The translations under genes were made by a program, and so were the position numbers. A stretch of DNA of 64,000 bases. Origin: Vibrio sp. RE86 (GTDB lineage Bacteria > Pseudomonadota > Gammaproteobacteria > Enterobacterales > Vibrionaceae). The stretch covers positions 1-64,000 of the forward strand of contig NZ_VTXI01000021.1 in NCBI RefSeq assembly GCF_013114545.1, given 5' to 3'. The notes below the pieces were generated by a model. That model saw only the letters and a program-made list of their open reading frames with translations. It was not told the origin of the DNA and made no database searches. Below, in pieces: positions 17,636 to 26,073 of the stretch (positions are counted from its first letter, which is position 1; every line of letters starts with the position of its first letter).

Positions 17636-18634
17636 ATGAAAGCTTCCCATAGCACCACCAAACTATTGGTCACAGCGTCAAATAACCTTTTCCCTTACAT
17701 TGAGTTTTGTAATAAACACCATATTCCTTGGCGAACAATCGCAAGTGAATGCGGCATCCAACCTCATTTATTAGCAGAAGAACAATGGCTGGCAACCAAA
17801 GATGTACTTAAGTTCCTTCACCGAGTGGAGCAACAATATGGTAAGAAAATAGGCATTGAAGTTGGTCAACTCGCGACCATAACGCTACTTTCTCCCAATA
17901 TAGAAAAGCTGGTTGGGTCAGTGTCCTCTCTGGACGACGCTATTCATGTACTTGTCTCTGAAATCAACAAGCTTTCGAATCACGTCAATATCTGGACTGA
18001 GTTTAAAGATGGAAGATGGTGGTTATGTCACCGCAGTTGCTACCATCCTTCTAACTTGGGCTTTGAACAAGCCGAATGGTTTAGAACCTGTGCACTGGTT
18101 AATTACTGCCAACGATATTTAGGTGATGCTTGGCAGCCAGAGATTACCCAACTGATTTCCAGTCGCTCACAATATGATGATCTGTCAAAGCAATACCGTA
18201 ACTCAACGTTAGTGTTTGAATCAGACTATGGCGCTTTAAGTATTCCAATGCCAGATGGCTATCGGCCATTAACAATCAATCAGGCACAACCCGACTGGTT
18301 TGAATCGGTTGTGAAGTTGATTGAAACCTACGCATTTCTTCCGTGGTTTAACATAGAGTGGTTTGGTGACATGCTCGGGATGTCTAAAAGAACACTGCAA
18401 CGAAGTTTGAAGACGCAGAGTTTAATCTTCATAGATTTGAAAGAGTCAGCCCGCTTTAACAAAGCTAAGCAACTATTGATTGAAACACCGCTGTCCGTGC
18501 AAGAAATCAGTTGGCAGGTGGGCTACACAGACTTGAGCAACTTTAACCGCGCCTTTAAGAGGTGGTCTGGGATGACAGCGCCTAAGTATCGAAAAAGCAA
18601 AATCGAAGCTCAAAACGACAAAAGCGAGCACTAG
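17636..18634 (+). CDS. AraC-family regulator (OruR-like layout)
   Basis: This 332-residue protein has an N-terminal domain of the arabinose-binding-like type found in OruR/ArgR-style regulators (about 20-210) and a C-terminal double helix-turn-helix (about 235-320: LGMSKRTLQRSLK and SWQVGYTDLSNFNRAFKRWS). It is divergent from the serine hydrolase gene with 127 nt between starts and probably controls it. The ribosome site is weak. Confidence 0.82.
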   Translation: MKASHSTTKLLVTASNNLFPYIEFCNKHHIPWRTIASECGIQPHLLAEEQWLATKDVLKFLHRVEQQYGKKIGIEVGQLATITLLSPNIEKLVGSVSSLDDAIHVLVSEINKLSNHVNIWTEFKDGRWWLCHRSCYHPSNLGFEQAEWFRTCALVNYCQRYLGDAWQPEITQLISSRSQYDDLSKQYRNSTLVFESDYGALSIPMPDGYRPLTINQAQPDWFESVVKLIETYAFLPWFNIEWFGDMLGMSKRTLQRSLKTQSLIFIDLKESARFNKAKQLLIETPLSVQEISWQVGYTDLSNFNRAFKRWSGMTAPKYRKSKIEAQNDKSEH

Positions 18635-18641
18635 GCTCGCC
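18624..18641. terminator. Terminator between the AraC gene and the WYL operon
   Basis: The stem gcgagc / gctcgc overlaps the AraC stop codon. Ts follow on both strands (cttt on plus, TTTTG on minus), so it can serve both converging units. Confidence 0.5.
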
Positions 18642-18728
18642 TTTAGAAAGGATTATATTCACTGCTGACAGTCAGAAACAGTCGTGTCTAATTATGATAA
18701 ACTACAGATTAATTGGAGGCTGTACATG

Positions 18729-19616
18729 CTACTTTAGTAATTGCTGCTTTAAGTACTGGCCAAGTAGGGTCTGCTTATAATCAGTATGTCCTGGAGCGTA
18801 TTCAGTCACGTCTAAATTCACTGTATTCTCATTAGCTTCCATCACAGAAGATAAACCAGCCGGTTCATGATCCCATAATGTTCCGGCTTTATAAGCACTT
18901 TTTAAAACGTAATCCTTCTTTGACATACAGTTGATCAGCTTCAAACGATCATGCTTTTCAAAAATAGAATGCCATTGCTCATTATCACTTGAGACAGCAC
19001 CTGCAAGTACATATGCTACAGATACCTTATTGGCCGAACTTAGCTCATTTAGCGTATGTCTAACGATACGCCCGCCAAGTGAATGCCCCATTAGTATACA
19101 GTTTTCAAACTGTTCCTCACTTTCTAGGTATTTTGCTAGGCTTACTGACACATGGCGCGTTTCATGAAAAGACGTTTTCCAGTGTCCAATAACCTTATCG
19201 ACAACAAAACCACCAGCAGTAGCGATCATACCAATCAGATTTGTTCTAGCCATTAAAGTCGCGGCAAACCCTAGTTTACTACCGCAGGCAATCTTCGCAT
19301 CAGGTACGACTCCTTTATCAAACACCATATCTTTGAGATTACCCGCTTTCCATTGAACTCGGACAACCTTATGCTCGGGATAAAGCTCATCGACGATTTC
19401 AAGCCAATCCTCTGAGCATTCTCCATTCTGAGTCATGAAGCCATTAATAATAATAACCGCCGGCAACTTTCCATCTCGAACGCCAACTAGCTCACACGAT
19501 GGCGTTTCTCTTAAGTCTAGATCTTCAGTTCTCGGTTCAGTCAAAGAGCCTTTAACACCTTTTAACAATGAATTTACATCAAACCCAGGAAGAGAGGCTT
19601 TAAATTTATTTAACAT
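18729..19616 (-). CDS. DUF726-like alpha/beta hydrolase, last gene of the WYL operon
   Basis: This 295-residue protein has a serine-hydrolase nucleophile elbow GHSLGG (about 173-178, context CILMGHSLGGRIVRHTL) after an oxyanion-type region VIIINGFMTQ, and a late His in YAPGHTDY. A hydrophobic stretch (LIGMIATAGGFVVD) lies before the elbow. The layout recalls the DUF726/TMCO4 group of membrane-associated hydrolases, so a lipase or esterase role is plausible but unproven. Its ATG overlaps the stop of the preceding 31-codon gene by one base, showing translational coupling to the rest of the operon. Confidence 0.75.
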   Translation of the reverse strand: MLNKFKASLPGFDVNSLLKGVKGSLTEPRTEDLDLRETPSCELVGVRDGKLPAVIIINGFMTQNGECSEDWLEIVDELYPEHKVVRVQWKAGNLKDMVFDKGVVPDAKIACGSKLGFAATLMARTNLIGMIATAGGFVVDKVIGHWKTSFHETRHVSVSLAKYLESEEQFENCILMGHSLGGRIVRHTLNELSSANKVSVAYVLAGAVSSDNEQWHSIFEKHDRLKLINCMSKKDYVLKSAYKAGTLWDHEPAGLSSVMEANENTVNLDVTEYAPGHTDYKQTLLGQYLKQQLLK

Positions 19617-19711
19617 TACTTATGACCTTTGACGATTTTCTGTGCTTTAAAAGCCAAACTGATTACACCGTAGAGAAAGACAATGAACACAAAAATAGCG
19701 ATAAATTTCAT
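19616..19711 (-). CDS. 31-residue single-helix membrane peptide
   Basis: This short ORF reads MKFIAIFVFIVFLYGVISLA, then a basic tail ending KIVKGHK. It is one hydrophobic helix with a positively charged C-terminus. It starts 3 nt after the stop of the 100-residue gene and its stop overlaps the start of the hydrolase gene by one base (TAATG). Exact fit between two coupled genes is strong support that it is translated. Small proteins of this type can be membrane regulators, subunits or toxins; no function can be claimed. Confidence 0.7.
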   Translation of the reverse strand: MKFIAIFVFIVFLYGVISLAFKAQKIVKGHK

Positions 19712-19714
19712 TGA

Positions 19715-20017
19715 TTAGCCTAAAACCTTATTAAAAACAAACGCAATAACAGCCACTACCATAATGGCAATATTTATCATTAAAGATTTCTTTTCATGTT
19801 TAATAATTAACTTTCGCTCTTCAGCCATTTCATTGCGGATATCCGTTGCAACTTTATTAATGCGCTGGTCGACTATATTCAATAAACTTTCAAGCTTTGA
19901 CTCATCAATGCCTAGGTCGACGCTTTTTGATGTTTCCACTACTTCTTTCAAGTTTTTGGTCGATTCATCGAAACGTTCTAAGGCGCCCTCGAACCGCTTT
20001 TTTATATTATCAGTCAT
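19715..20017 (-). CDS. Coiled-coil protein with C-terminal membrane anchor
   Basis: This 100-residue protein has a charged helical body (about 1-75, long heptad-like stretches such as FEGALERFDESTKNLKEVVE) and one C-terminal hydrophobic helix (about 78-97, LMINIAIMVVAVIAFVF). It should be a tail-anchored inner-membrane protein with a cytoplasmic coiled coil. It lies in the operon between the 154-residue protein (53 nt upstream) and the 31-residue peptide (3 nt downstream). I do not recognise a family. Confidence 0.7.
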   Translation of the reverse strand: MTDNIKKRFEGALERFDESTKNLKEVVETSKSVDLGIDESKLESLLNIVDQRINKVATDIRNEMAEERKLIIKHEKKSLMINIAIMVVAVIAFVFNKVLG

Positions 20018-20070
20018 ACTAAGTTCCAGTAAAAATCTGCATGCTTTCCGAACAAGGTTAAACCCTAGTT

Positions 20071-20535
20071 TTATACGCTTCCCGACTTGTTAGACAACTC
20101 AGACGCAACAATGGAAGAGTATTTAAACAGAATTGACGCTGCATCTAAAAGATACCTTAGTTCTTCATCGTTGGTGTTTTCCACTTTGCCTAGGTCCATG
20201 ACAAAGAACCTTTCAGACTTCAAATATTCATACGCTTCTAAAAGCCAGTCATTAACGAATGAACTAAATACGTACCCGTAAAAGTCGAAGAGGTCTATAT
20301 GATTGGACATGACTCTTATCTGCTCTAGGTTATCAAAGATAACCTCCCTATCAATTAGGGTATAATCAAAGTCTCTTTCGATATGGACAGTAACCGAAGT
20401 CATACCAGAGCGGCATTCATATTCAATAGATTCACCCAACTCGGAAATTTTAGAAAACCAAGCCTTACCACCTGGTTTGATATGACTCAAGTCAGATAAG
20501 TGAGGGGTAAGCATAGACACTATTTTGCTAAACAT
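20071..20535 (-). CDS. Unknown 154-residue protein of the WYL operon
   Basis: This is a soluble protein with no signal peptide or membrane segment. It contains mixed strands (IEYECRSGMTSVTVHIERDF) followed by helices (NDEELRYLLDAASILFKYSS). I do not recognise the fold. Its start overlaps the end of the cysteine-cluster gene by 8 nt, so the two are probably translated together. Confidence 0.7.
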   Translation of the reverse strand: MFSKIVSMLTPHLSDLSHIKPGGKAWFSKISELGESIEYECRSGMTSVTVHIERDFDYTLIDREVIFDNLEQIRVMSNHIDLFDFYGYVFSSFVNDWLLEAYEYLKSERFFVMDLGKVENTNDEELRYLLDAASILFKYSSIVASELSNKSGSV

Positions 20536-20794
20536 TATTCTTTCCTAACAATTCGCAGACTTCGACATTGACCGCTACAAACTGGTCCCAAGAATACTGC
20601 TTTGAGTAATTTAATTGATACTGAAGCTCTACTCGGCATATATCAGGGCGAGTGTCGTATATGCTACAACGCATATCTTTCCCAAGGTGGCGACAAACAC
20701 CATCCCCCCTATCTAAGGACTGAGTTAACTCAGACAGATGAACATTGCTACAGCATTTACCACATTGATTACAAGGGAAAGGCTTTTGGCTCAT
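20528..20794 (-). CDS. YkgJ-type cysteine-cluster (metal-binding) protein
   Basis: The frame extends to a TTG at 20809, but the ATG at 20794 forms an ATGA overlap with the stop of the upstream gene and starts the protein cleanly (MSQKPFPCNQCGKCC). The 88-residue product has CxxCxxCC near the N-terminus, then VCRHL, MRCSIYDTRPDICR: the cysteine pattern of the YkgJ/UPF0153 zinc- or iron-chelating family. It may bind metal or support a metal-dependent modification; its partner in this operon is unknown. Confidence 0.78.
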   Translation of the reverse strand: MSQKPFPCNQCGKCCSNVHLSELTQSLDRGDGVCRHLGKDMRCSIYDTRPDICRVELQYQLNYSKQYSWDQFVAVNVEVCELLGKNNV

Positions 20795-22113
20795 AAGCTG
20801 TTCAACCAATCACGGGTGCTGTTAACATTGTTCGCTTCAAATGGCAGTTCAATGTTTCTTCGCTTCACTTCTTGAGCTAACAAATTACCTTTCTCGACTT
20901 CGCAATTAACAATAACTAAGTTGTCTGCAAATGTTCTTAACTCATCAGCATTCAAATTGAACTCAATTGCTGCTAACTCTAAAAGATATTCATCTAACTG
21001 CTCATTGACGGCTTGGAAGTACTCAAGCGTCTTTTTTGCGTCACTTTTAAAAGAGTCTAGATAATCCCATACCTTCGACATCATTTCGCTATGATCTAAA
21101 AAGTATGAAAAGCCAAGCGTCATAAGCCCTGAAGCCACAGCACTTACGAATGCTGCAATTTCAGCCCCAAATGGGAAAGTCAGTAAACTGGAAAGATGCT
21201 GATTCAAGATAGCACCAAGTGCAACGGATACACCGGTAGACAACACACGGATAACTTCTTTAGTAAGCTCTCCCGCAGAAAGCCTTTTAGGGTTAAAGAA
21301 AATCATCTTTGCTACAGTTGTAAGGCTGTTCCACATCTCTCTTACAAGCTTCACTAAGGTCTTTTGAGTAGTAAAAAAGATATTCATAACAGTTGTTGTG
21401 AGGCTTGAAAGCGCGCCTGCTAACATACCACTCTTGAATTCTTCGAAGATATCTTTGAATCTTGATTTGACCCGATTCCAAATAGACACCCCAATGGCTT
21501 TCAAACGCTGTAGAAACTTGTCGAAAGTAAATGACTCATTTTTGTCTTTAAACAGTTCAGGAATCGCATCTTTTAACTCAAACCAAACCTCAGCAAACAC
21601 AATGCCTAGAGCTTGGCGAACTCCCATCTTGAATCCGCTTTTAGCAGCATCATATCCAGTATCCTTTAGGAACTTGCTACTTGTGTAATACTGCTTATTA
21701 ATTTCAGCATCGTACTCTTTTCTTGCCTTTTGATCGGCTTTTTTCATTTCTTTAGGGTCAATGCTTTCCAGGGCTTCTAGGTGCTCTTTCTCTTTGCGAA
21801 CTTTGTCTTCTAGTTTCCTCTTACGGTGCTTTTGCTCTGGTGTAGTAGGATTTTCTAGAAGCTTTAGGGCCTCTGTATTCTTTTGGATACTGTGCTTCTT
21901 TTTATCAATCGTTGCCGGCAGTTTTTCATTCAAAAACACATCCATTGAATGGTTAGACTTCAATGTGTTGATGTAGCCGTAAGTTGATTGAAAGTTAGTT
22001 TCTTGATTGGCGATGATCGCGCCATCAACGTTAGCAAGAACCCTTCCGGCATCGTTGTGCACTTCACTTGCTGAGATCACATGATCGAGCTGTCGGTTGT
22101 CACTCTGAGACAT
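20791..22113 (-). CDS. Large membrane protein, C-terminal part of a gene split by TGA
   Basis: This 440-residue ORF begins at the ATG at 22113. Its N-terminus (RQLDHVISASEVHNDAGR, later IIANQETNFQST and a conserved His) looks like a degenerate HNH-type region; this is tentative. Then comes a basic coiled-coil stretch (about 75-150) and a C-terminal half with amphipathic and hydrophobic helices (for example VSVALGAILNQHLSSLLTFP and IAAFVSAVASGLMTLGFSYF). The upstream 107-codon ORF is in the same frame, separated only by one TGA and 12 sense codons, so the two were probably one protein of about 560 residues. Translation from the internal ATG is possible. Confidence 0.7.
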   Translation of the reverse strand: MSQSDNRQLDHVISASEVHNDAGRVLANVDGAIIANQETNFQSTYGYINTLKSNHSMDVFLNEKLPATIDKKKHSIQKNTEALKLLENPTTPEQKHRKRKLEDKVRKEKEHLEALESIDPKEMKKADQKARKEYDAEINKQYYTSSKFLKDTGYDAAKSGFKMGVRQALGIVFAEVWFELKDAIPELFKDKNESFTFDKFLQRLKAIGVSIWNRVKSRFKDIFEEFKSGMLAGALSSLTTTVMNIFFTTQKTLVKLVREMWNSLTTVAKMIFFNPKRLSAGELTKEVIRVLSTGVSVALGAILNQHLSSLLTFPFGAEIAAFVSAVASGLMTLGFSYFLDHSEMMSKVWDYLDSFKSDAKKTLEYFQAVNEQLDEYLLELAAIEFNLNADELRTFADNLVIVNCEVEKGNLLAQEVKRRNIELPFEANNVNSTRDWLNSL

Positions 22114-22149
22114 GGTTTTGTTGCGATACGCGTCGTGAAGTTGGCCTTC

Positions 22150-22473
22150 TCACTGGGCAACCTTGTCCTCTTTACCCTTGGCTTTGTAGTTTGAATGACT
22201 ATGGTAAGCATGAGAATCATATTTACCCCTGTCACGATATTCGTTTTTGACTTTATCAGACAGATAGATGTCTTTCTCACCGCTTTGGTATGCTCGTGCA
22301 TTATGAATTGTTGCTACGTTCCCACCCTTTTTGTCATCAAAAAGCAGAAAATCTAAACCAAATGATGTCACTAAGCTTTGAACAACGGTTTTATGTAGCT
22401 CTTCTGTCAGTTGAAATTCTTTCTGTGCTTGAACAGTCATATCTATATCGCCGGATGTATGAGGAGCTAGCAT
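22150..22473 (-). CDS. N-terminal part of the split membrane-protein gene
   Basis: This 107-residue ORF starts at the ATG at 22473 with AGGGG seven bases before; the ATG at 22440 (MTVQAQKEF) is an alternative. It contains VVQSLVTSFGLDFLLFDDKKGGNVAT, cut here as a hydrophobic-acidic helix followed by a GG turn, then a hydrophilic His/Tyr-rich tail. It ends at TGA (22152-22150). Reading through in the same frame gives EGQLHDAYRNKT and then the start of the 440-residue ORF without another stop. It starts 18 nt after the stop of the glycine-rich membrane protein gene. Confidence 0.65.
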   Translation of the reverse strand: MLAPHTSGDIDMTVQAQKEFQLTEELHKTVVQSLVTSFGLDFLLFDDKKGGNVATIHNARAYQSGEKDIYLSDKVKNEYRDRGKYDSHAYHSHSNYKAKGKEDKVAQ

Positions 22474-22491
22474 AGCTAGCCCCTAGTCAAA

Positions 22492-23565
22492 CTAAAATTG
22501 TTGAGATGCTTCGCTTGAAGTCGCTAAGTTTCTATCGATTTCTTGAGCGTTGATAACCTGTAGACCATCGGCATTTACTTCGATTTCTACTGCGTTGTCT
22601 TTATTCATTACAACTTTACCATCACTATCCATCTTTGGTTTGAATAATGGCGTTGTAATAATATCAGTCAGAATTGCTGCCACTTGGTAACCATTACCGA
22701 TAATTTGGAGCAATTCATCAGCAATATCCTCTCGACTTTCACCAGACTTTATTACTCTTTCCATCTCTTTAAGAGCCTCAAAGTACGGAAGGAAAATACT
22801 GGTATAAATGCGCTCAATTTCTGTGTGCAGTTTTTTAACGTAAATACGAGTTTGCCCTAATTGATGTTGAGCTTTTTGCATCTTAGTAATGGCTTGCTCG
22901 ACTTCCTTTCGAGATTTTTTCGCGTCAGATAGAGCCTCTTCAGCATGTGAAGCAAATGCAAAACCAGCAATTGCAATAATTGGAGCTGCAACTACACCGC
23001 CAAGAACCATCGCGCCTCCTGCCATGCCCATTCCGCCAGCACCGATAGCACCGCCACCGATTGCTGCCATTGTAGCGTTGTATGCAGCGGCACCAGAAAG
23101 TGCGGCAATTGGCGTCCCTGTTGAAGCTGCGGCAAGGGCCATTACACCACCATAAACAGCATATGCAGCCGCACCACCACCTACTGCACCTTTCGCAAGC
23201 TCACCAAGATAAGCTGTCGTAGAAAACGCCAAGCCATCTATTTTATCCAGTTTATGTTTTGGGAAATCTATAGAAATGTCACCAGCACTAGACTCATCTA
23301 ACTTTTCGAGCAGGCTTTCCGCGATAGTACGAAATTCCTTAAACTCACTACCAACTTTAAGTTGCAACTCACCTAGTTTATTCAAATGCTCTTCAGTAAT
23401 CTCATTCGCCTCATCGAAGCGAGATTTTGTAAACTCATAATCTGATTTCGCTTTTGCGATAATGTCATTCGCTTCTGTTTTATCTTGGTAACCATCATAT
23501 CCCTTCTTTGCGCCGTAACCTGCGACTGCTGCTGCCGCTGCGCCTAAAATAAGTGGTAAAGGCAT
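22492..23565 (-). CDS. Glycine-rich membrane protein with coiled coils
   Basis: This 357-residue protein has an N-terminal hydrophobic anchor (PLILGAAAAAVAGYG), a coiled-coil region (about 30-90), a long Ala/Gly-rich hydrophobic block (about 122-207) with many GxxxG glycine-zipper patterns, a second coiled coil (about 210-260) and a hydrophilic tail. It lies 20 nt after the WYL regulator gene. Symmetrical coiled coils around a glycine-zipper hairpin are seen in pore-forming or membrane-remodelling proteins, but no function is known for this one. It may be annotated elsewhere by low-complexity similarity; I would not trust such names. Confidence 0.72.
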   Translation of the reverse strand: MPLPLILGAAAAAVAGYGAKKGYDGYQDKTEANDIIAKAKSDYEFTKSRFDEANEITEEHLNKLGELQLKVGSEFKEFRTIAESLLEKLDESSAGDISIDFPKHKLDKIDGLAFSTTAYLGELAKGAVGGGAAAYAVYGGVMALAAASTGTPIAALSGAAAYNATMAAIGGGAIGAGGMGMAGGAMVLGGVVAAPIIAIAGFAFASHAEEALSDAKKSRKEVEQAITKMQKAQHQLGQTRIYVKKLHTEIERIYTSIFLPYFEALKEMERVIKSGESREDIADELLQIIGNGYQVAAILTDIITTPLFKPKMDSDGKVVMNKDNAVEIEVNADGLQVINAQEIDRNLATSSEASQQF

Positions 23566-23585
23566 AATGCTCTCCAGTTGTAATT

Positions 23586-24575
23586 TCAGTTAATATTTGA
23601 ATTGGTTAGGTCTATCTCACAATCGTCGAAACGGATATTGTTAACTTTATCTCCAAATGCCATTAGCCACCTTTTTAGCAGTAAAGAATCCGTAACCGTT
23701 GCTTTGATTTGGTAACTTTGTTCGCTTTTAGCTTCTATCGTTTGATCATCAGAAAGAGGTGTCTCTGATAGATACTGGCTGATTTTCTTATCTGTTGTGA
23801 AAGAAAGCACACCTACCACTCCTTCACCAAAGCCAAAGCGTCCATCCGCATCATACTGCTCTAAAGAGAAGTCCTTAGGACGCTCAAAGTTGAATGTTGA
23901 TACCGTTGCTTTAGTAATCCGGTGTAATGCAAGACTTCTCTCATTATCAAACCCATCAAAACGACAAACTAAATAGATCCGATTGCTTTGCTGTGCTAGG
24001 CCTAAAGGCATAACTAATGCTGAATTTGTTCTATGATTGGCGTTTGTATATTCAACAGTGAGAAACCGATCATGAAACAAAGCTTCACTGACGGCATAAA
24101 ATATATCTGACTCTATTTCTGGAGGCAGCAAAGGTTGAGTATCAGCGACAAACCGCACTTTCTTTAGCCAAGCGCGCTCTTTTGAACTTTCAGTTACAGA
24201 ACGTAATTTGTGCCTCGCTTCGCTAAAAAAGCTTTGCATAGATGCCATTAAGCTCTGAGGTAAAAGGTTGCTTAAGTAGTCTTCTGCAAGTGCAAGCAGT
24301 AATGATTCTTGCGGAGTTAGCGTAGGCAGAGCTAAACCATCGATATTCTGTTTCAAAGAATATCCATATGGTTTGGTTCGATCATCACGCTCTATCTCAA
24401 AATGCTCACAAAGCATCTCAAGGTTACGCTGAATCGTCCTGATATCTCTTGCTATCCCTGCATGTTCTAACTCTTCGTGAAGTTCAGAAGCAGTAACTTT
24501 TCTAGAGCGTGGTATGCGCTTCAATAGTTCAAAAGCTAACACTAATGATTCACGAGTACTTGCTCGTTTAGTCAT
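23586..24575 (-). CDS. WYL-domain transcriptional regulator heading the operon
   Basis: This 329-residue protein has an N-terminal winged helix-turn-helix (about 5-70: LLKRIPRSRKVTASELHEEL and RDIRTIQRNLEMLCEHF), a WYL-type SH3-like domain (about 170-230: FLTVEYTNANHRTNSALVM, SNRIYLVCRFDGFDN, LALHRITKA) and a C-terminal extension domain (about 250-325). WYL regulators bind nucleic acid or nucleotide ligands, and relatives such as BrxR and CapW repress phage-defence loci. It is the first gene of the minus-strand operon and probably autoregulates it, perhaps through the inverted repeat at 24651-24670. Confidence 0.85.
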   Translation of the reverse strand: MTKRASTRESLVLAFELLKRIPRSRKVTASELHEELEHAGIARDIRTIQRNLEMLCEHFEIERDDRTKPYGYSLKQNIDGLALPTLTPQESLLLALAEDYLSNLLPQSLMASMQSFFSEARHKLRSVTESSKERAWLKKVRFVADTQPLLPPEIESDIFYAVSEALFHDRFLTVEYTNANHRTNSALVMPLGLAQQSNRIYLVCRFDGFDNERSLALHRITKATVSTFNFERPKDFSLEQYDADGRFGFGEGVVGVLSFTTDKKISQYLSETPLSDDQTIEAKSEQSYQIKATVTDSLLLKRWLMAFGDKVNNIRFDDCEIDLTNSNIN

Positions 24576-24650
24576 GCGTTGTATCTTCTAGAGCATCAAA
24601 ACGCTACTTATCGCCGATGCCCATTGATTGAATAAGGTAGTCTCGTAGAT

Positions 24651-24670
24651 CAGCATGTAAAATCATGCTG
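24651..24670. promoter_or_regulatory. Inverted repeat upstream of the WYL operon
   Basis: The perfect arms cagcatg / catgctg flank a six-base centre, about 75 nt before the WYL gene start. The rest of the 304-bp gap (24576-24879) holds no ORF; the palindrome acgtacgt occurs near 24683. This is a candidate operator; a stem-loop is also possible. Confidence 0.5.
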
Positions 24671-24829
24671 CGACATAATATGACGTACGTTATACACCAC
24701 AATCACTACTGCGTAAACAATATACTATTCTAATGTGTTAAATAAAGTTTACCCAAGCAAACGACAAATTGTGCCGCATGCAATAGGTTAACTTTTAAAA
24801 ATGAAGGGATATCTAAAAGGCAGGCATAA

Positions 24830-24854
24830 AAAAGCCCCAGAGACCGAGGCTTTT
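24830..24854 (-). terminator. Terminator of ackA
   Basis: The stem aaaagcc / ggctttt, extended by one further pair after a mismatch, is followed by T residues on the minus strand, about 25 nt after the ackA stop. Confidence 0.75.
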
Positions 24855-24879
24855 AGGAGAGGTTACACTCAGCGTCAAA

Positions 24880-26073
24880 CTACAGAAGCTCAACCGACTG
24901 CTGCGCGATAACAAATTCTTCGTTGGTTGGGATAACCATCGCTACTGCATCTAGGACTTGTGATTTCGCGATGATACCAGCATTGCCGAAACGCGCGTCT
25001 TCGTTGCCTTTCTCGTCTTCAACGAAACCTAGAAGTTTAAGATTTGCTAGGATTTCGCGACGAATCGGTAGTGAGTTTTCACCGATACCACCCGTAAAGA
25101 TAACAGCGTCTATGTTGCTTAATGGAATCATGTAAGAGCCGATGTACTTAGCTACGCGGTAAGTGAAGACTTCAAACGCCAGTTTCGCGCCTTCGTGCCC
25201 TTCTTCCATCGCTTCAAGAATGCCGCGAGCATCCGACGTTAGGCCAGACACACCTAAGAAACCAGACTTCTTGTTCAGCGTTTCAAATACTTTCTCTGCT
25301 GACCAACCTTTCTTGATTAGGAACTCGATGATACCTGGGTCTAAGTCGCCAGAGCGAGTACCCATCATCAGACCTGCTAGTGGAGTAAAGCCCATTGATG
25401 TGTCAACTGATTCACCATTAGCGATAGCACATACCGATGCACCGTTACCAAGGTGAACAGAGATAAAGCTGGACTCTTCGATTGGCTTATTCAGCATCTT
25501 CGCCGCTTCACGACTTACGAAGTAGTGGCTAGTGCCGTGGAAACCGTATCGACGGATACCGTACTCTTTGTACAGCTCGTTAGAGATTGCACCAGTGAAT
25601 GCTTTTTGAGGCATTGTTTGGTGGAATGCAGTATCAAATACAGCGAATTGAGGAAGGCTCGGGAAAGCTTGCATTGCAGCTTCGATGCCTTTTGCGCCAG
25701 CTGGGTTGTGGAGCGGCGCCAGATCTGACAGGTTCTCAATTTCAGCAAGTACTTCATCGTTAATACGTACAGTAGAAGTGAACTTCTCTCCGCCGTGAAC
25801 GATACGGTGACCCACGGCTACTAAATCTTTTGTGAAACCTAACGTATCCATTAGTGCAACGATTCGATTGATCGCATGCTGGTGGTGGCTGTCTGGAGCG
25901 TCAATTGATTCTTCAGTTTTCTCACCATTGTACTTCCAGCTGATAACTGCTTCAGGTAGACCAAAGCACTCACCTAGACCACTCACAATGGCATCACCAG
26001 ATTTTGAGTCAATCACAGCAAATTTAAGTGAAGAGCTACCAGAGTTAATGACCAGTACAAACGAATTCGACAT
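24880..26073 (-). CDS. ackA: Acetate kinase
   Basis: This 397-residue protein has the full acetate kinase pattern: NSGSSSLKFAVID at the N-terminus, GHRIVHGGEKF (about 89-99), VFDTAFHQTMP, RYGFHGTSHYFVS (about 177), HLGNGASVCAI, MGFTPLAGLMMGTRSGDLDP and FTGGIGENS (about 327). It interconverts acetate plus ATP and acetyl phosphate plus ADP. No phosphotransacetylase gene is adjacent, so it is a solitary copy and may be a second acetate kinase of the genome (inference). Confidence 0.95.
   Translation of the reverse strand: MSNSFVLVINSGSSSLKFAVIDSKSGDAIVSGLGECFGLPEAVISWKYNGEKTEESIDAPDSHHQHAINRIVALMDTLGFTKDLVAVGHRIVHGGEKFTSTVRINDEVLAEIENLSDLAPLHNPAGAKGIEAAMQAFPSLPQFAVFDTAFHQTMPQKAFTGAISNELYKEYGIRRYGFHGTSHYFVSREAAKMLNKPIEESSFISVHLGNGASVCAIANGESVDTSMGFTPLAGLMMGTRSGDLDPGIIEFLIKKGWSAEKVFETLNKKSGFLGVSGLTSDARGILEAMEEGHEGAKLAFEVFTYRVAKYIGSYMIPLSNIDAVIFTGGIGENSLPIRREILANLKLLGFVEDEKGNEDARFGNAGIIAKSQVLDAVAMVIPTNEEFVIAQQSVELL

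Noticed and set aside
18729..24575. Genomic island with attachment sites
   Set aside because: I found no integrase, tRNA or flanking direct repeats. The cluster is unusual but island boundaries are not supported.
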